Assembly: GCA_023228995.1 (NCBI GenBank)
Contig: JALOAD010000026.1
Coordinates: forward strand, 1-47,986
Direction of reading: 5' to 3'
From: JALOAD01 sp023228995 [NCBI: Candidatus Muiribacterium halophilum]
Lineage (GTDB): Bacteria; Muiribacteriota; Muiribacteriia; Muiribacteriales
DNA: 47,986 bases
Shown in pieces: positions 25,952 to 34,869 of the stretch (within the stretch, counting starts at the first letter, position 1; each line of letters begins with the position of its first letter). The position numbers were made by a program, and so were the translations under genes. A model generated the notes under the pieces. It made no database searches, was not told the origin of the DNA, and saw only the letters and a program-made list of their open reading frames with translations.

Positions 25952-26765
25952 TGTTGCTCATTGGTAATTTATATCTTGCAACATCATTAAATGTTAATGT
26001 GTTTGCACGAGTTTGTTTTATTGTATTATCAGCATATGCAAAATTAGAATTTTGCATATTTGAGATATATTTAAAATAATACATTACGATGTTGCCATAG
26101 CCGGTAAGTTTTTTACCGTGTACACTTTTACAAACATCAGCCATTCCATTGTATTTGCTCGTGTAATAAAATGGATCTGAAGGAATATAAGCCATGCTAT
26201 GTTTGTTTTGTAGAATATGTTTTACTTCGTTTTGGTTCATTACCGAAAAAATCCATACCGCGCAAAGCTTTGATGCTTCCGTCGGATCAGAAAATATTTT
26301 TGTTTTATCAACATAGATTCCTATACTTTTGCCATAATTTATTTTGCCATTGATTTGTGATTTAGTAAATTGAAATAGTCCTTTCGCATTTCCTTTATCG
26401 CCGATAACAGTCATTGCATTGGGTGCTAATCTTGTTTCTTGGTATGCAATAGCTTTAAGATATCTCCAGTCTATTCCAGTTTCTTTTTGAGCTTGTATAA
26501 ATCCAAAATCATATTTTTTATTTTGAAGATCATATTTATATGTAGTTGTTGTTGCTTCGCTTGGATAATGACAAATTCCTATTTTCCCATTATCTCCTTT
26601 AACTATGCAATTTCCTTTGGTGCTTGACGGCTTGGAGAATATTTTTGAATATTGTGGTTTGTTTTGTAGCCATGGAAGAGTACATTTTTTATCATCGTTT
26701 ATGCTTTTTGCATATAAGCTATTTGCCATGACAACAAACAACAAAAAAATAATTTTACTTATCAT
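25941..26765 (-). CDS. Exported lytic transglycosylase (VirB1-like), first of a tandem pair
   Basis: About 274 residues. An ATG at 26765 is chosen; a GTG one codon upstream is possible. The signal peptide is followed by the conserved CTLPWLQ and GNCIVKGDNG segment. The transglycosylase motifs are clear: catalytic Glu in KAIAYQETRLAP, GLFQF as the second motif and KYNGM near the third. It is closer to the canonical family than its downstream copy. It starts inside the end of the 81-aa gene, so it is translationally coupled to the topoisomerase operon. Confidence 0.8.
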   Translation of the reverse strand: MISKIIFLLFVVMANSLYAKSINDDKKCTLPWLQNKPQYSKIFSKPSSTKGNCIVKGDNGKIGICHYPSEATTTTYKYDLQNKKYDFGFIQAQKETGIDWRYLKAIAYQETRLAPNAMTVIGDKGNAKGLFQFTKSQINGKINYGKSIGIYVDKTKIFSDPTEASKLCAVWIFSVMNQNEVKHILQNKHSMAYIPSDPFYYTSKYNGMADVCKSVHGKKLTGYGNIVMYYFKYISNMQNSNFAYADNTIKQTRANTLTFNDVARYKLPMSNNEF

Positions 26766-27000
26766 CACTGCATATCACTTTATAAGTGATTTCATCACTA
26801 TCATATATATATTCTAAGAAAAAATTTTTTGATAAAAATTCTACATCAATATCTATAATATACCAAGGATATAATATTTCAATCACTCCGGTAACTTCAT
26901 CTACATATTCTATGCTGTGTTTATTTTCACAAGTACATTGTGGGCAATATAATGACTTTATAATTGCTTCTCTTTTTGCATTGCTTGTTATATCTTCCAT
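26755..27000 (-). CDS. Small cysteine-motif protein, 81 aa
   Basis: The start is taken at the ATG 27000, which overlaps the topoisomerase stop as TAATG and has GGGAG eight bases upstream. CPQCTC near residue 20 and a final VICSDDK suggest a small metal site. There is no signal peptide. The middle is rich in aromatic and acidic residues. Translation is probably coupled to topoisomerase III. Function unknown. Confidence 0.5.
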   Translation of the reverse strand: MEDITSNAKREAIIKSLYCPQCTCENKHSIEYVDEVTGVIEILYPWYIIDIDVEFLSKNFFLEYIYDSDEITYKVICSDDK

Positions 27001-29405
27001 TACTTTTTCTCCCAAATTGTTGAAATAAAATATTTATTATCTAAATCAAGATAAACCTTATTTTTTGTTCCGTAAGGATTGTTTTTGTTAGTTTGTAAAA
27101 TATTTTCTAAATCTTGCAAATTAATGATTTTTCCCAAAGTTCTAGTCATATCTTTAAAGAGCCCAAATGGACAACCGGATACTTTGCCATTTTCATATTT
27201 TTGATTTTCACATTTATAAACTTTGTCCGTTTCAATAAGTTTACTCTTGCAAATCGGGCAATTGGCACTTACTACACTTGGTTCTATAGTTTTATCAAGA
27301 ATATTTTTCATAAAATATTTATTTGTGAGATCTAAATATACTTTATCCATAAAAGGAGTGGTGAAAGAAGAATACAAAAATTCTTTCATTGTATCATCTT
27401 CAAAAGTGATACCAAGAGTTTTATTTTCTCTCCAAATACCAAAAGCACATCCTTTAATTGTTTTGGTTTTAAAATCATATTCTTGCTTTTCACATTTATA
27501 AACTTTATCTGTTTTAATTAAATGCGATTTGCATATTGGACAAATTAAATCTGTTTCGGTATTTATTGAAGCTGTTACATTTATTTTTTTATCACTTATA
27601 GACGGTACAATGCTTTTTATAACATCATTAACATATTTGTTAATCATATCATCGAAGGTAGGTGCATACTCTTTATCTTTGTGAATTTTTTGCATTTCCT
27701 TTTCAAAATAAGCAGTCATTTTGAGTTCGATAGCATTGCCCACAACATTGAGCAATTTTTTTCCATCTTCGGTTGTTTCAAGACGATCCTTGGCATTAAA
27801 CTTAATATATTTATATGTTTTAAGCAGTGATTCTATAATCTGCGCTCTTGTTGCAGGAGTACCAAGCGAAAACTTTTCTGCATAATAATCTTCTTCATCT
27901 GTAGAAACTTGTTTAGAATATAGTTTATTAACATTTTCCAATATCTCCAAAAGATCCGATTCACTAAGCAAAGCAGGCGGTTTTGTCATATCTTTTTTAA
28001 TAGCATGATCAAGAAGAGTTACATTTTGATTTACTTCGACTTTAGGTAAAATAACATCTTTATTGTCGGTTTTATTTGTTATGTATTGATAATTTTTAAA
28101 ACCTTTTTCTTTTTCCGTTTTGCCGGTCGCCTTAAATGTAAAATTATCATCTTTAAGTGTAATGCTTGATGAATAGTATTCATAAGGCTTCATGCAAGCC
28201 ATTAAAAATTTAGCGACTACATAATCATAAACCTTGCGTTCTAAATCATCTAGCGAATTAATCTCACTTTGTGTTTTTGGCATCCAAGGAACAACCGCGA
28301 AGTGTTCTTCGACTTCTTTATCGTTAAATATTTTTTTATTATTTGCATCAAATGATATAATTGAGCCGTTGATATCTTTTTCATAAGTTTTTAATAGCAT
28401 ATTATATGCGTCGCTGATTTTATTAAAAAGTGCAGTTGGTAAAAATCTAATTTCTGTTCTTGGGTATGATATAAATTGTTTTTCATACAGTGTTTGCATT
28501 GCATCAGTTATTTTTTTAGATTTTTCTTTGTGTAGTTTGCTAATATTTTTTAAAATATCATTTTGATTAGGGAGAAGATCAGGATAAATCTTTTTAGCTT
28601 CTTCTTTTACATCGACAACTTTATAAGTTGTGTTATTAAAAATTTTGTCCTTCACTGAGCTAATATAATATTCTTCTGATAGGCGCGATGAATTATCCTC
28701 GCCTGCTATCATATCGGCAATTATATTTTCACTGAAATTGGCTTTAATATTATAGAACGGAGCAGGTATAAAATTTTCTATTTCATGCTCTCTGTGTCTT
28801 ACGATTTGCATAATGGCGGTTCTTACACGCCCAACGCTAGCTTTTAAATTACCCTTTAATGAAAAAAGTCTTGAAAAGTTAAATCCTACGCGTACATCCG
28901 CTAAGGCTCTGCTTCTAGCGGATTCCACATAAGACAAATCTTTTTGAATATCATAACGGCTATTGTACGCATTTTTAAGAGTATCGCCGTCCAATGCTTG
29001 TATCCACATCCTAGTAATTGTTTTTTTGCCTATTACTTTTGCATATTCAAGTATTTCATAGACAAGCAAAGAACCTTCTTGATCTGCATCTCCTGCGCTA
29101 ACTATTTCGGTAATATCGGCTCTTTTAATCTCTTCTAAAACACTTTTTGCTCTAGCTTTAATATAACTATCTCCGCTCTTAATAACCATTGTCGGTTTAT
29201 CGAGATTGACGAGCGGTAAATTTTCAACTGTATAAGGCGGTAAATCGTATTTTGCTTCCAAAAGGTGTCCGCTAAGAGGAGCAACGACTATATTGTTATT
29301 TTCATGGTGTCCTAATTTATTTTTTTGAGTTATACCTAAAGCATCCGCTATATCCCTGCCCAAACTCGGCTTTTCGGCTAAAATTAAAATTTTGGACATA
29401 TTCAT
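27000..29405 (-). CDS. topB: DNA topoisomerase III (type IA)
   Basis: 801 residues. The Toprim domain begins ILAEKPSLGRDIADALG and carries SAGDADQEGSLL, the DxDxE metal site with D-x-D-x-E intact. ESARSRALADVRVGFNFSR follows, and the catalytic Tyr lies in FISYPRTEIRFLP (about residue 315). Two C-terminal zinc fingers (CPICKSHLIKTDKVYKCEK at about 616 and CPICKSKLIETDKVYKCEN at about 705) are near-duplicates. Plasmid-borne topoisomerase III is common on conjugative plasmids and helps resolve or decatenate DNA in transfer and replication. It heads the operon of the wall enzymes and the VirB6-like protein. Confidence 0.92.
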   Translation of the reverse strand: MNMSKILILAEKPSLGRDIADALGITQKNKLGHHENNNIVVAPLSGHLLEAKYDLPPYTVENLPLVNLDKPTMVIKSGDSYIKARAKSVLEEIKRADITEIVSAGDADQEGSLLVYEILEYAKVIGKKTITRMWIQALDGDTLKNAYNSRYDIQKDLSYVESARSRALADVRVGFNFSRLFSLKGNLKASVGRVRTAIMQIVRHREHEIENFIPAPFYNIKANFSENIIADMIAGEDNSSRLSEEYYISSVKDKIFNNTTYKVVDVKEEAKKIYPDLLPNQNDILKNISKLHKEKSKKITDAMQTLYEKQFISYPRTEIRFLPTALFNKISDAYNMLLKTYEKDINGSIISFDANNKKIFNDKEVEEHFAVVPWMPKTQSEINSLDDLERKVYDYVVAKFLMACMKPYEYYSSSITLKDDNFTFKATGKTEKEKGFKNYQYITNKTDNKDVILPKVEVNQNVTLLDHAIKKDMTKPPALLSESDLLEILENVNKLYSKQVSTDEEDYYAEKFSLGTPATRAQIIESLLKTYKYIKFNAKDRLETTEDGKKLLNVVGNAIELKMTAYFEKEMQKIHKDKEYAPTFDDMINKYVNDVIKSIVPSISDKKINVTASINTETDLICPICKSHLIKTDKVYKCEKQEYDFKTKTIKGCAFGIWRENKTLGITFEDDTMKEFLYSSFTTPFMDKVYLDLTNKYFMKNILDKTIEPSVVSANCPICKSKLIETDKVYKCENQKYENGKVSGCPFGLFKDMTRTLGKIINLQDLENILQTNKNNPYGTKNKVYLDLDNKYFISTIWEKK

Positions 29406-29409
29406 TATT

Positions 29410-29465
29410 CCTTTTCAAAATATTATATATATTCTATTAAAAATATACTATATTTTATCTTAAAT
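29410..29465 (-). promoter_or_regulatory. Promoter region of the topoisomerase operon
   Basis: On the minus strand, AAGATAAAATATAGTATATT and then TTTAATAGAATATATATAAT precede AAAAGG and the ATG. The same string, with few changes, lies upstream of the VirB4 gene (AAGATAAAATAAAGTATATT at 32182-32210). The two transfer operons therefore have matching control regions. Confidence 0.45.
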
Positions 29466-29471
29466 AAGAAT

Positions 29472-29840
29472 TTATTTAATTTTATTTGTTTCATTTGCTT
29501 GTTTGTACAGTTCTATAGATTTATAGTAATCAAGTTTTATTTCAATCTCTAATTGTTTTATGATTTCTTTTTCTTGTTCTATTTGTTTTTTTGTGAGTTG
29601 ATTTGTAGTTTTCAATTTGCTAATCATAGGATCAATATTTTGTTCAAAAATTACATTTTCAATTTTCTCAAAAGAACTATCAATGTTGCTTTTACATCTA
29701 CAAAGTCCACTGCCAACAAAGTATAATACTCCATTATATTTTATAAAATTATTGTTGTTCAGTTTAATATTTTCTGCATATGCTAAATTCAAAGATATTA
29801 TAAAAGCTATTAAAATTTTAATGTTATTGTGCTTGCCCAT
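29472..29840 (-). CDS. Small exported CxC helical protein, 122 aa
   Basis: The start is taken at ATG 29840 (AGAGG nine bases upstream), overlapping the VirB4 end. Signal peptide (IKILIAFIISLNLAYA), then GSGLCRCKSN, then about 80 residues of charged helix (KKQIEQEKEIIKQLEIEIKL). The plan of signal peptide, close cysteine pair and helical hairpin also appears at 34558 and 38339. This suggests a family of small periplasmic transfer proteins, perhaps with a VirB5-like role. Not assigned to a known family. Confidence 0.55.
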   Translation of the reverse strand: MGKHNNIKILIAFIISLNLAYAENIKLNNNNFIKYNGVLYFVGSGLCRCKSNIDSSFEKIENVIFEQNIDPMISKLKTTNQLTKKQIEQEKEIIKQLEIEIKLDYYKSIELYKQANETNKIK

Positions 29841-32142
29841 ATAATTCAACCTCTTCTTTTGAAATATCTAGTTTAAAGCTAGAACTGCTGTGTTCATTTA
29901 CCAATACAACGCCAAACTCCGGAGTATTGTTCATAAGCTCAACGGTTTGATTATCAAGCTGTAAAACATCTTTTATTCCGTCAATTAGATGTTTTCGTTG
30001 GTTTTTACTTGGAAATAAAAAGAACTTATTTGCAACTTGTTTAATTATGTTCGGCGGTATATGTTCAATAAGCTGAGTAATAAAGCCTATCTTTATGCGA
30101 TAACTTCTAGCTTCATTTATAAATTTTGCAAGTAATGGTTCGAAAGATTGCTGTGAAGTAACATTATATGCTTCTTCCATGATGTAAGTAATATATGGTC
30201 TATTGTTTTTATCGTTGCTTTGCTCTTGTATGAATTTGTCAAAACGATACATTCTCATAAACAAACTAAGAAAAACCGGCACATACTCATCGAGATCTTT
30301 TATTGGATCAAAATCAATATGTATAAAATTCGCATCTTCAAAATTGAATTTGTCGTGTCCGTTAAAAATACCAATCGATTCTATAAGCTCTAGTTTAGTC
30401 AATAAGCCATAGGCGATAGATGATTGATTTTCATTCTGTTTATTTTGTGTAATCGCTTTGACATTTTTAACCGCTGTATTTAAAGTTGGAACTTTTAAAA
30501 AATCATAATCTTTTTCTTTCACATTTTTAAGATTGTCTAGTTTGGAATAACCCAAGTTTATTAGTTCTTTAAAAATTTTTGGATTTTGTTTTTCTAGTGC
30601 TTCTATATAATCACAATCATATAGATTATTATTATATATTAAAACGATAATATTTTTAAGCATTGCTTGTTCGCTTGCATTTAGCCCTGCTTTGCCATCT
30701 TTATTTTTACTCTCTAAAATAATACTTAACAATAAAATGTTCATTGTAAGTTCATTTTCATCTATTACTTCCAAGCCATCGTCATTAATATATTTTCGTA
30801 TGTTTACCGGATTAAAAGAAAAATCAGAAATCGAAGTATTCATAAATTTTATAGTTGCCGGAGCTTTTTCAGATAACAAATTTGCTAATAATAATCCGGA
30901 TTTTTTGATATCAAAATATCTGATTTTATTTTTATAATAAGCATCGCCAAAATTACCAAGTTTAAATTCTTTTTCTTTATCAAAAGATAGATTTAAAACT
31001 TGTGATAACATTGCATTTACAAATGTGGTTTTACCGCTACCTTTTGTACCTAATACCCAAAAGTCACTACTTTTATTATAATGGTCGTTTGTTGTTTTGT
31101 CAAATCTGTAATTCCAAAAAGCACCATTAATATCAGTTCCATAAAAATCAGCATTATCAACATTTTTTTTATGTGCCGAACCAATAAAACCATAAAGAAA
31201 ATCTTTATCAATGATCATATCAAAATAGTTATCTCTTGCAATCAACGGAGTAAATTTTAAATATTTTTCTTTATCAATAAATTTTTCAAAATAATCTATG
31301 CCTAGAATAGAACCAATTTCTATAGAACTGTTTAGATCACCTTTTGAAAAAAAGATCACACTGTTTAAAACTGCTAATTCAATATTATTATTATCATAAT
31401 TATAAAGCAATTCTTTAAAAGGTTTTTCTTTTCCATCGATAAAAGCCTGATTTTTTCTAATTGTTATTAGATTCTTGACTACTTCTTTATTTATTTCTAT
31501 TGTATTAAATATAACGCCTTCCCAGTCTAATCTGAAAAGCCGTGATAATTGAATATTATTACTTCTCTTTCTTGCTTTGTATCCTTGAAATATATTAATT
31601 TTGCTAAAATTGTTATAGATACTATCTTTAACGGCTACATTAAAACTTCGCGATAAAACCTCATAGTTAAGATTTTCACTTAAATTGAAATTTGAATGGA
31701 TCTGTTTTTTTTCGACAAAAAAACTATTATTGAGAAACAACTGATAAATCGTATCAATCATTTCATCATATTCTAAAAATTCTGCTTCTAATTTTTTAGC
31801 AATAACACTAAGTAAGTCTTTATTGGAAGAAAACAATAGATTTTTTTGTGATAAGGATTGTTTATAGAATACTTGAGTTAATCTCGAATTTTCCGCATAA
31901 TTATATGCTTCAAAAATTTTATTAATTGTTGTGTGATCTACAAAATTTTCAAGATTGCCTGCTGATGCTAACTGGATACAATACAATACTTTACTTTTGC
32001 TGTTTATATATAGTGCATATGGATCATTAACATCAAGCTTATCAACTGTTAGCGTGTCATCAATTTCTATATAATTTTTAAAATTTAGTAAATAATTAAT
32101 TCCTTTGCTAACAATATTTTCTATATTTTCCTTGATACTCAT
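29824..32142 (-). CDS. VirB4/TraC-type conjugation ATPase
   Basis: 772 residues. Walker A GTKGSGKTTF is at about residue 367. The Walker B region is YIMEEAYN, with Glu in the place of the usual Asp of DEAW. It is followed by FINEARSYRIKIGFITQLIE, the VirB4 pattern of an arginine-bearing helix and a TQ sensor. The N-terminal 350 residues are divergent, as in TraC/VirB4 N-terminal domains. The protein would power pilus assembly and substrate transfer at the inner membrane. It is preceded by its own promoter and followed by a small exported protein that overlaps its end. Confidence 0.85.
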   Translation of the reverse strand: MSIKENIENIVSKGINYLLNFKNYIEIDDTLTVDKLDVNDPYALYINSKSKVLYCIQLASAGNLENFVDHTTINKIFEAYNYAENSRLTQVFYKQSLSQKNLLFSSNKDLLSVIAKKLEAEFLEYDEMIDTIYQLFLNNSFFVEKKQIHSNFNLSENLNYEVLSRSFNVAVKDSIYNNFSKINIFQGYKARKRSNNIQLSRLFRLDWEGVIFNTIEINKEVVKNLITIRKNQAFIDGKEKPFKELLYNYDNNNIELAVLNSVIFFSKGDLNSSIEIGSILGIDYFEKFIDKEKYLKFTPLIARDNYFDMIIDKDFLYGFIGSAHKKNVDNADFYGTDINGAFWNYRFDKTTNDHYNKSSDFWVLGTKGSGKTTFVNAMLSQVLNLSFDKEKEFKLGNFGDAYYKNKIRYFDIKKSGLLLANLLSEKAPATIKFMNTSISDFSFNPVNIRKYINDDGLEVIDENELTMNILLLSIILESKNKDGKAGLNASEQAMLKNIIVLIYNNNLYDCDYIEALEKQNPKIFKELINLGYSKLDNLKNVKEKDYDFLKVPTLNTAVKNVKAITQNKQNENQSSIAYGLLTKLELIESIGIFNGHDKFNFEDANFIHIDFDPIKDLDEYVPVFLSLFMRMYRFDKFIQEQSNDKNNRPYITYIMEEAYNVTSQQSFEPLLAKFINEARSYRIKIGFITQLIEHIPPNIIKQVANKFFLFPSKNQRKHLIDGIKDVLQLDNQTVELMNNTPEFGVVLVNEHSSSSFKLDISKEEVELYGQAQ

Positions 32143-32149
32143 TTATTCT

Positions 32150-32210
32150 AATCCTTTGAAAAAATAATATATACATTTTAGTAAAAATATACTTTATTTT
32201 ATCTTAGGTA
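32150..32210 (-). promoter_or_regulatory. Promoter region of the VirB4 operon
   Basis: On the minus strand, AGTATATTTTTACTAAAATG and then TATATATTATTTTTT come shortly before AAAGG and the ATG. The ACTAAAAT half of the box (start at 32182) lies downstream of the likely -10 (AGTATATT), where an operator could block transcription. The exact -10 is uncertain. Confidence 0.4.
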
Positions 32211-32785
32211 GTTAAAATTTTATTAAAATGCTCATTTATATTAGATTTGAATATGTCATTGTTTTTAAAGTTCATATAATAGCCATAAATTTTGTTATAT
32301 TTTAAAGAAAAATATCCAAAATTTGTAGAAAATGTATTATTGTTGATAACTAGATTTTTGATGACATTGAATACTTTTGTAATAAAACAATAATAAAATT
32401 TTATTTTTTCGGAATACTGTAAAGTTTTAGCTTTTTCAAAAAAAGTTCCAAAAAATTCTACATCATATTCATGGCAATAAGAATCAAGTTGTCCAAAGCT
32501 TATAATATTGTGGTTATCCTCTTCGATCGTTGTATCTTTGATAAGTTTTTTAAAAGTTTTAGACACATTGCAATCAATATAAAATTGTCCGTTGTATCCT
32601 TTTCGTTTTTTAATTTCCAAAGAAAAGAAATTGTGAATTGTTATACTATTTGTTAAAATATTATTTTCTATTTGTGTAAATATAAAATTAATTAAATCTT
32701 GTATCTCCGTTACTTCATTTTCGTCTGCAAATAAAATCATTTTATCTGCAATATCTCTAATAGTTGTTGTTATTTTTTTTGCCAT
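32204..32785 (-). CDS. Protein resembling two fused HU/IHF domains
   Basis: 193 residues. Residues 8-84 read like a complete HU domain: helical N-terminus, then SITIHNFFSLEIKKRKGYNG in the position of the V-L-x-GFGxFxxRxRxxRxGRNP arm, then SKTFKKLIK as the final helix. Residues 95-190 repeat the plan more loosely (NTFSTNFGYFSLKYNKIYGY, then NNDIFKSNINEHF). HU/IHF proteins bend DNA and act in relaxosomes and replication. A tandem fusion would act as a pseudo-dimer. It sits between a AAA+ ATPase and VirB4. The homology was judged by eye. Confidence 0.55.
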   Translation of the reverse strand: MAKKITTTIRDIADKMILFADENEVTEIQDLINFIFTQIENNILTNSITIHNFFSLEIKKRKGYNGQFYIDCNVSKTFKKLIKDTTIEEDNHNIISFGQLDSYCHEYDVEFFGTFFEKAKTLQYSEKIKFYYCFITKVFNVIKNLVINNNTFSTNFGYFSLKYNKIYGYYMNFKNNDIFKSNINEHFNKILTT

Positions 32786-32795
32786 TAACGCTCCT

Positions 32796-33902
32796 CTACA
32801 TTTCTAAAAAACTATTTTGTTTAGCATCTTGCAACAACTTATGTATTGCTATGTGTGTAGTCTTTTGAAGTGGCTCAACACTTTTGATCATGCCGTCCAA
32901 ACAAAAATCATCTATACTGTCATATAAGCTCATTTTTTCGTATAAATATGCAATTTCACTATTTGCATACACGCTTCTTGTTTCATTAATATTATACTCT
33001 TTATAGATTTGATTTGCTTTAACATAAATCAGTTCAATTAAACCATTATTAATATAACTAATATTATATTTATCTCTATATAATTTCATTACATTAAGAG
33101 CTTCTTCTTTTTGTGGATAATTTACAAAAAACTTTTCACTCCATCGCCCATGTCTAAAAAATTGAGGTTTTTCCAGTGCAATTTTTGTAATATTATTACT
33201 TGTCGCAAAAATCATACCATTGAATTTAAAACCTTGATCCGTATTGAGATCATTAAATATTGTCAAAAGTGCGCCGGTCATAGTTTCATTTTCAAGCATT
33301 TGTTCAATCTCATCAATGAGTAAAACACATTCTTGCCCATTTTGTTCAAAGTATTCAAAAACCTTATTTAATGTCCGTATCGGTTCAGCTGTTTCCGCAA
33401 TAGCACTTAAGTTTAGTTGCATTAACGGCAAACCAAATTCTCCTGCAAAACAAGCAACACTATAACTTTTCCCAACCCCCGGAACGCCGATCATAATCAC
33501 CGGCTTTATACTCAAGCCATATTGTTTCATTTTTAAATAACTATATTTCGTCCAATTTTTGAAACTATCTGCTCCTGCAAGGTTGATAAAAGATAATTTA
33601 GTATGAACGGTTTTTAAACCCAATTTGACTTCAATGCTTGTAGCAATATCTATCTTATTTTCTTTTTCTTGTGTAGTCAAAATGCCGAATTTATTTTCTA
33701 AATATTTAATAACAAAAATATTGAGAAATTCTTTTGGCGGATAATGATTTGAAATAAAAGCTACTTGTTCTTTAGCAAATAATTTTCTAATCTCATCTGT
33801 GCTTGGTAATTGAATTACTTCATTATATTGTGAAAAAATATCTTTTTTATTTTGAGCATTTTTATAATATTCAACATCTTCTGCAACATACCAAATACTC
33901 AT
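32796..33902 (-). CDS. AAA+ ATPase in the transfer operon
   Basis: 368 residues. A divergent 100-residue N-terminus is followed by a classical AAA module: Walker A GVPGVGKS (about 140), Walker B CVLLIDEIEQML, sensor-1 IFATSNN, an arginine-finger region FFRHGRWSEKF, and a C-terminal helical lid. It belongs to the FtsH/ClpX-like AAA type and not to VirB11/PilT. It is immediately followed and preceded by transfer genes, one base from the pilin. It may remodel pilin or a channel protein, or stand in for the absent VirB11 motor; that is inference. Confidence 0.8.
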   Translation of the reverse strand: MSIWYVAEDVEYYKNAQNKKDIFSQYNEVIQLPSTDEIRKLFAKEQVAFISNHYPPKEFLNIFVIKYLENKFGILTTQEKENKIDIATSIEVKLGLKTVHTKLSFINLAGADSFKNWTKYSYLKMKQYGLSIKPVIMIGVPGVGKSYSVACFAGEFGLPLMQLNLSAIAETAEPIRTLNKVFEYFEQNGQECVLLIDEIEQMLENETMTGALLTIFNDLNTDQGFKFNGMIFATSNNITKIALEKPQFFRHGRWSEKFFVNYPQKEEALNVMKLYRDKYNISYINNGLIELIYVKANQIYKEYNINETRSVYANSEIAYLYEKMSLYDSIDDFCLDGMIKSVEPLQKTTHIAIHKLLQDAKQNSFLEM

Positions 33903-34244
33903 TTATGCTAATCCCAGCGTTCCTGCCCAATAATCTTGCATTATTTGTGAAGCTAACACGAAATCACCTTCTAGCCAAAAACTTATCAGTAAGCCCATTC
34001 CTGCACCAAGGAACACAATATTTACAAAAAACGCCATAACCCATAATAAAATGCCTTTTCTTTTACTATTTATGTTTTGTAGTTTGTGATACCTATATAA
34101 TGCAAAAGTTGGAACGAGTAATGCTATCATCGGTGTCCATGCAATAAGCAATTTGATCCACGAATCACCAAGTTCACTTGCCACAAAAGAAAAAGCACCC
34201 AAAAGTACCAATAAAACTAACCATTTACTTTTAAAAATCTTCAT
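33903..34244 (-). CDS. VirB2-like pilin, second copy
   Basis: The start is taken at ATG 34244 (GGAG eight bases upstream), four bases after the previous stop. That gives 113 residues and aligns with the other copy's MKILKGNWL. A signal-like helix is followed by two membrane helices (SWIKLLIAWTPMIALLV, FFVNIVFLGAGMGLLISF) and a C-terminal LASQIMQDYWAG segment. The two-helix layout fits VirB2/TrbC pilins. Compared with the copy at 34869 it lacks the acidic spacer after the signal peptide and has a different basic loop (YRYHKLQNINSKRK). A minor pilin or a variant subunit is possible. Confidence 0.6.
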   Translation of the reverse strand: MKIFKSKWLVLLVLLGAFSFVASELGDSWIKLLIAWTPMIALLVPTFALYRYHKLQNINSKRKGILLWVMAFFVNIVFLGAGMGLLISFWLEGDFVLASQIMQDYWAGTLGLA

Positions 34245-34248
34245 ATCA

Positions 34249-34548
34249 CTACTCCATTGCTTTGTTGTTATTGATACTTTTTTCAATATTTTCTATTTTT
34301 TTTAATAACAATAATTCTTCATTTTGTAATTTCAATATTTTTTTCCTATTTTCTTCTTTTACTTTTTCAAGTTCTAGTATATTTTTTTCATAATATTGCT
34401 GTAAATTATTTATATAATTATATTCGATTTCCATCTTGGAATTTATTTTATTATTGACACTATTTTTTATAGTATTATAATAAGAGGTACTCCAAACCGA
34501 AGCAAATGAAAAAATTGATAAAACCAAAATAGCAAATATAACTCTCAT
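34249..34548 (-). CDS. Small exported coiled-coil protein, 99 aa
   Basis: The signal peptide (1-16, IFAILVLSIFSFASV) is followed by uninterrupted charged helix (LQQYYEKNILELEKVKEENR and onward) with strong heptads. There is no cysteine. AGAGG overlaps the upstream stop. It lies between two pilin genes together with the 103-aa protein at 34558, so a pilus-associated periplasmic factor is plausible. Unrecognised family. Confidence 0.5.
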   Translation of the reverse strand: MRVIFAILVLSIFSFASVWSTSYYNTIKNSVNNKINSKMEIEYNYINNLQQYYEKNILELEKVKEENRKKILKLQNEELLLLKKIENIEKSINNNKAME

Positions 34549-34557
34549 GTTAATCCT

Positions 34558-34869
34558 CTATATACTATTTTTTAAAACTATTTCACGATTGTTTAAAATC
34601 TTTTTTAGTTCTTTGATATTATTTGTTTTTAGCTTTAGTAATTTTTTTTGTAAAACAATTTCTTTATCAAGAGTAGTTTTATACTCTTGATAATTTTTAT
34701 ATAGTTCTTCTCTTTGAATTTTAACATTATTAAATTTTAGATCTGCCTTTGCATTGAAAGCATTAATTTTCATAGTTACAACGGGACTGCAATCAATATA
34801 GTAACAAAAAGCGTTAGCACTATTCGTGCTAACTAAAATTGCAATAAATATCAAAATTCTTTTTTTCAT
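34558..34869 (-). CDS. Small exported CxnC coiled-coil protein, 103 aa
   Basis: The start is taken at ATG 34869, which overlaps the pilin stop as TAATG, giving a clean signal peptide (KKRILIFIAILVSTNSANA). The mature part begins FCYYIDCSPVV, a cysteine pair, followed by about 75 residues of coiled coil. It follows the plan of the small exported proteins at 29472 and 38339. Translation is coupled to the first pilin. Confidence 0.5.
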   Translation of the reverse strand: MKKRILIFIAILVSTNSANAFCYYIDCSPVVTMKINAFNAKADLKFNNVKIQREELYKNYQEYKTTLDKEIVLQKKLLKLKTNNIKELKKILNNREIVLKNSI

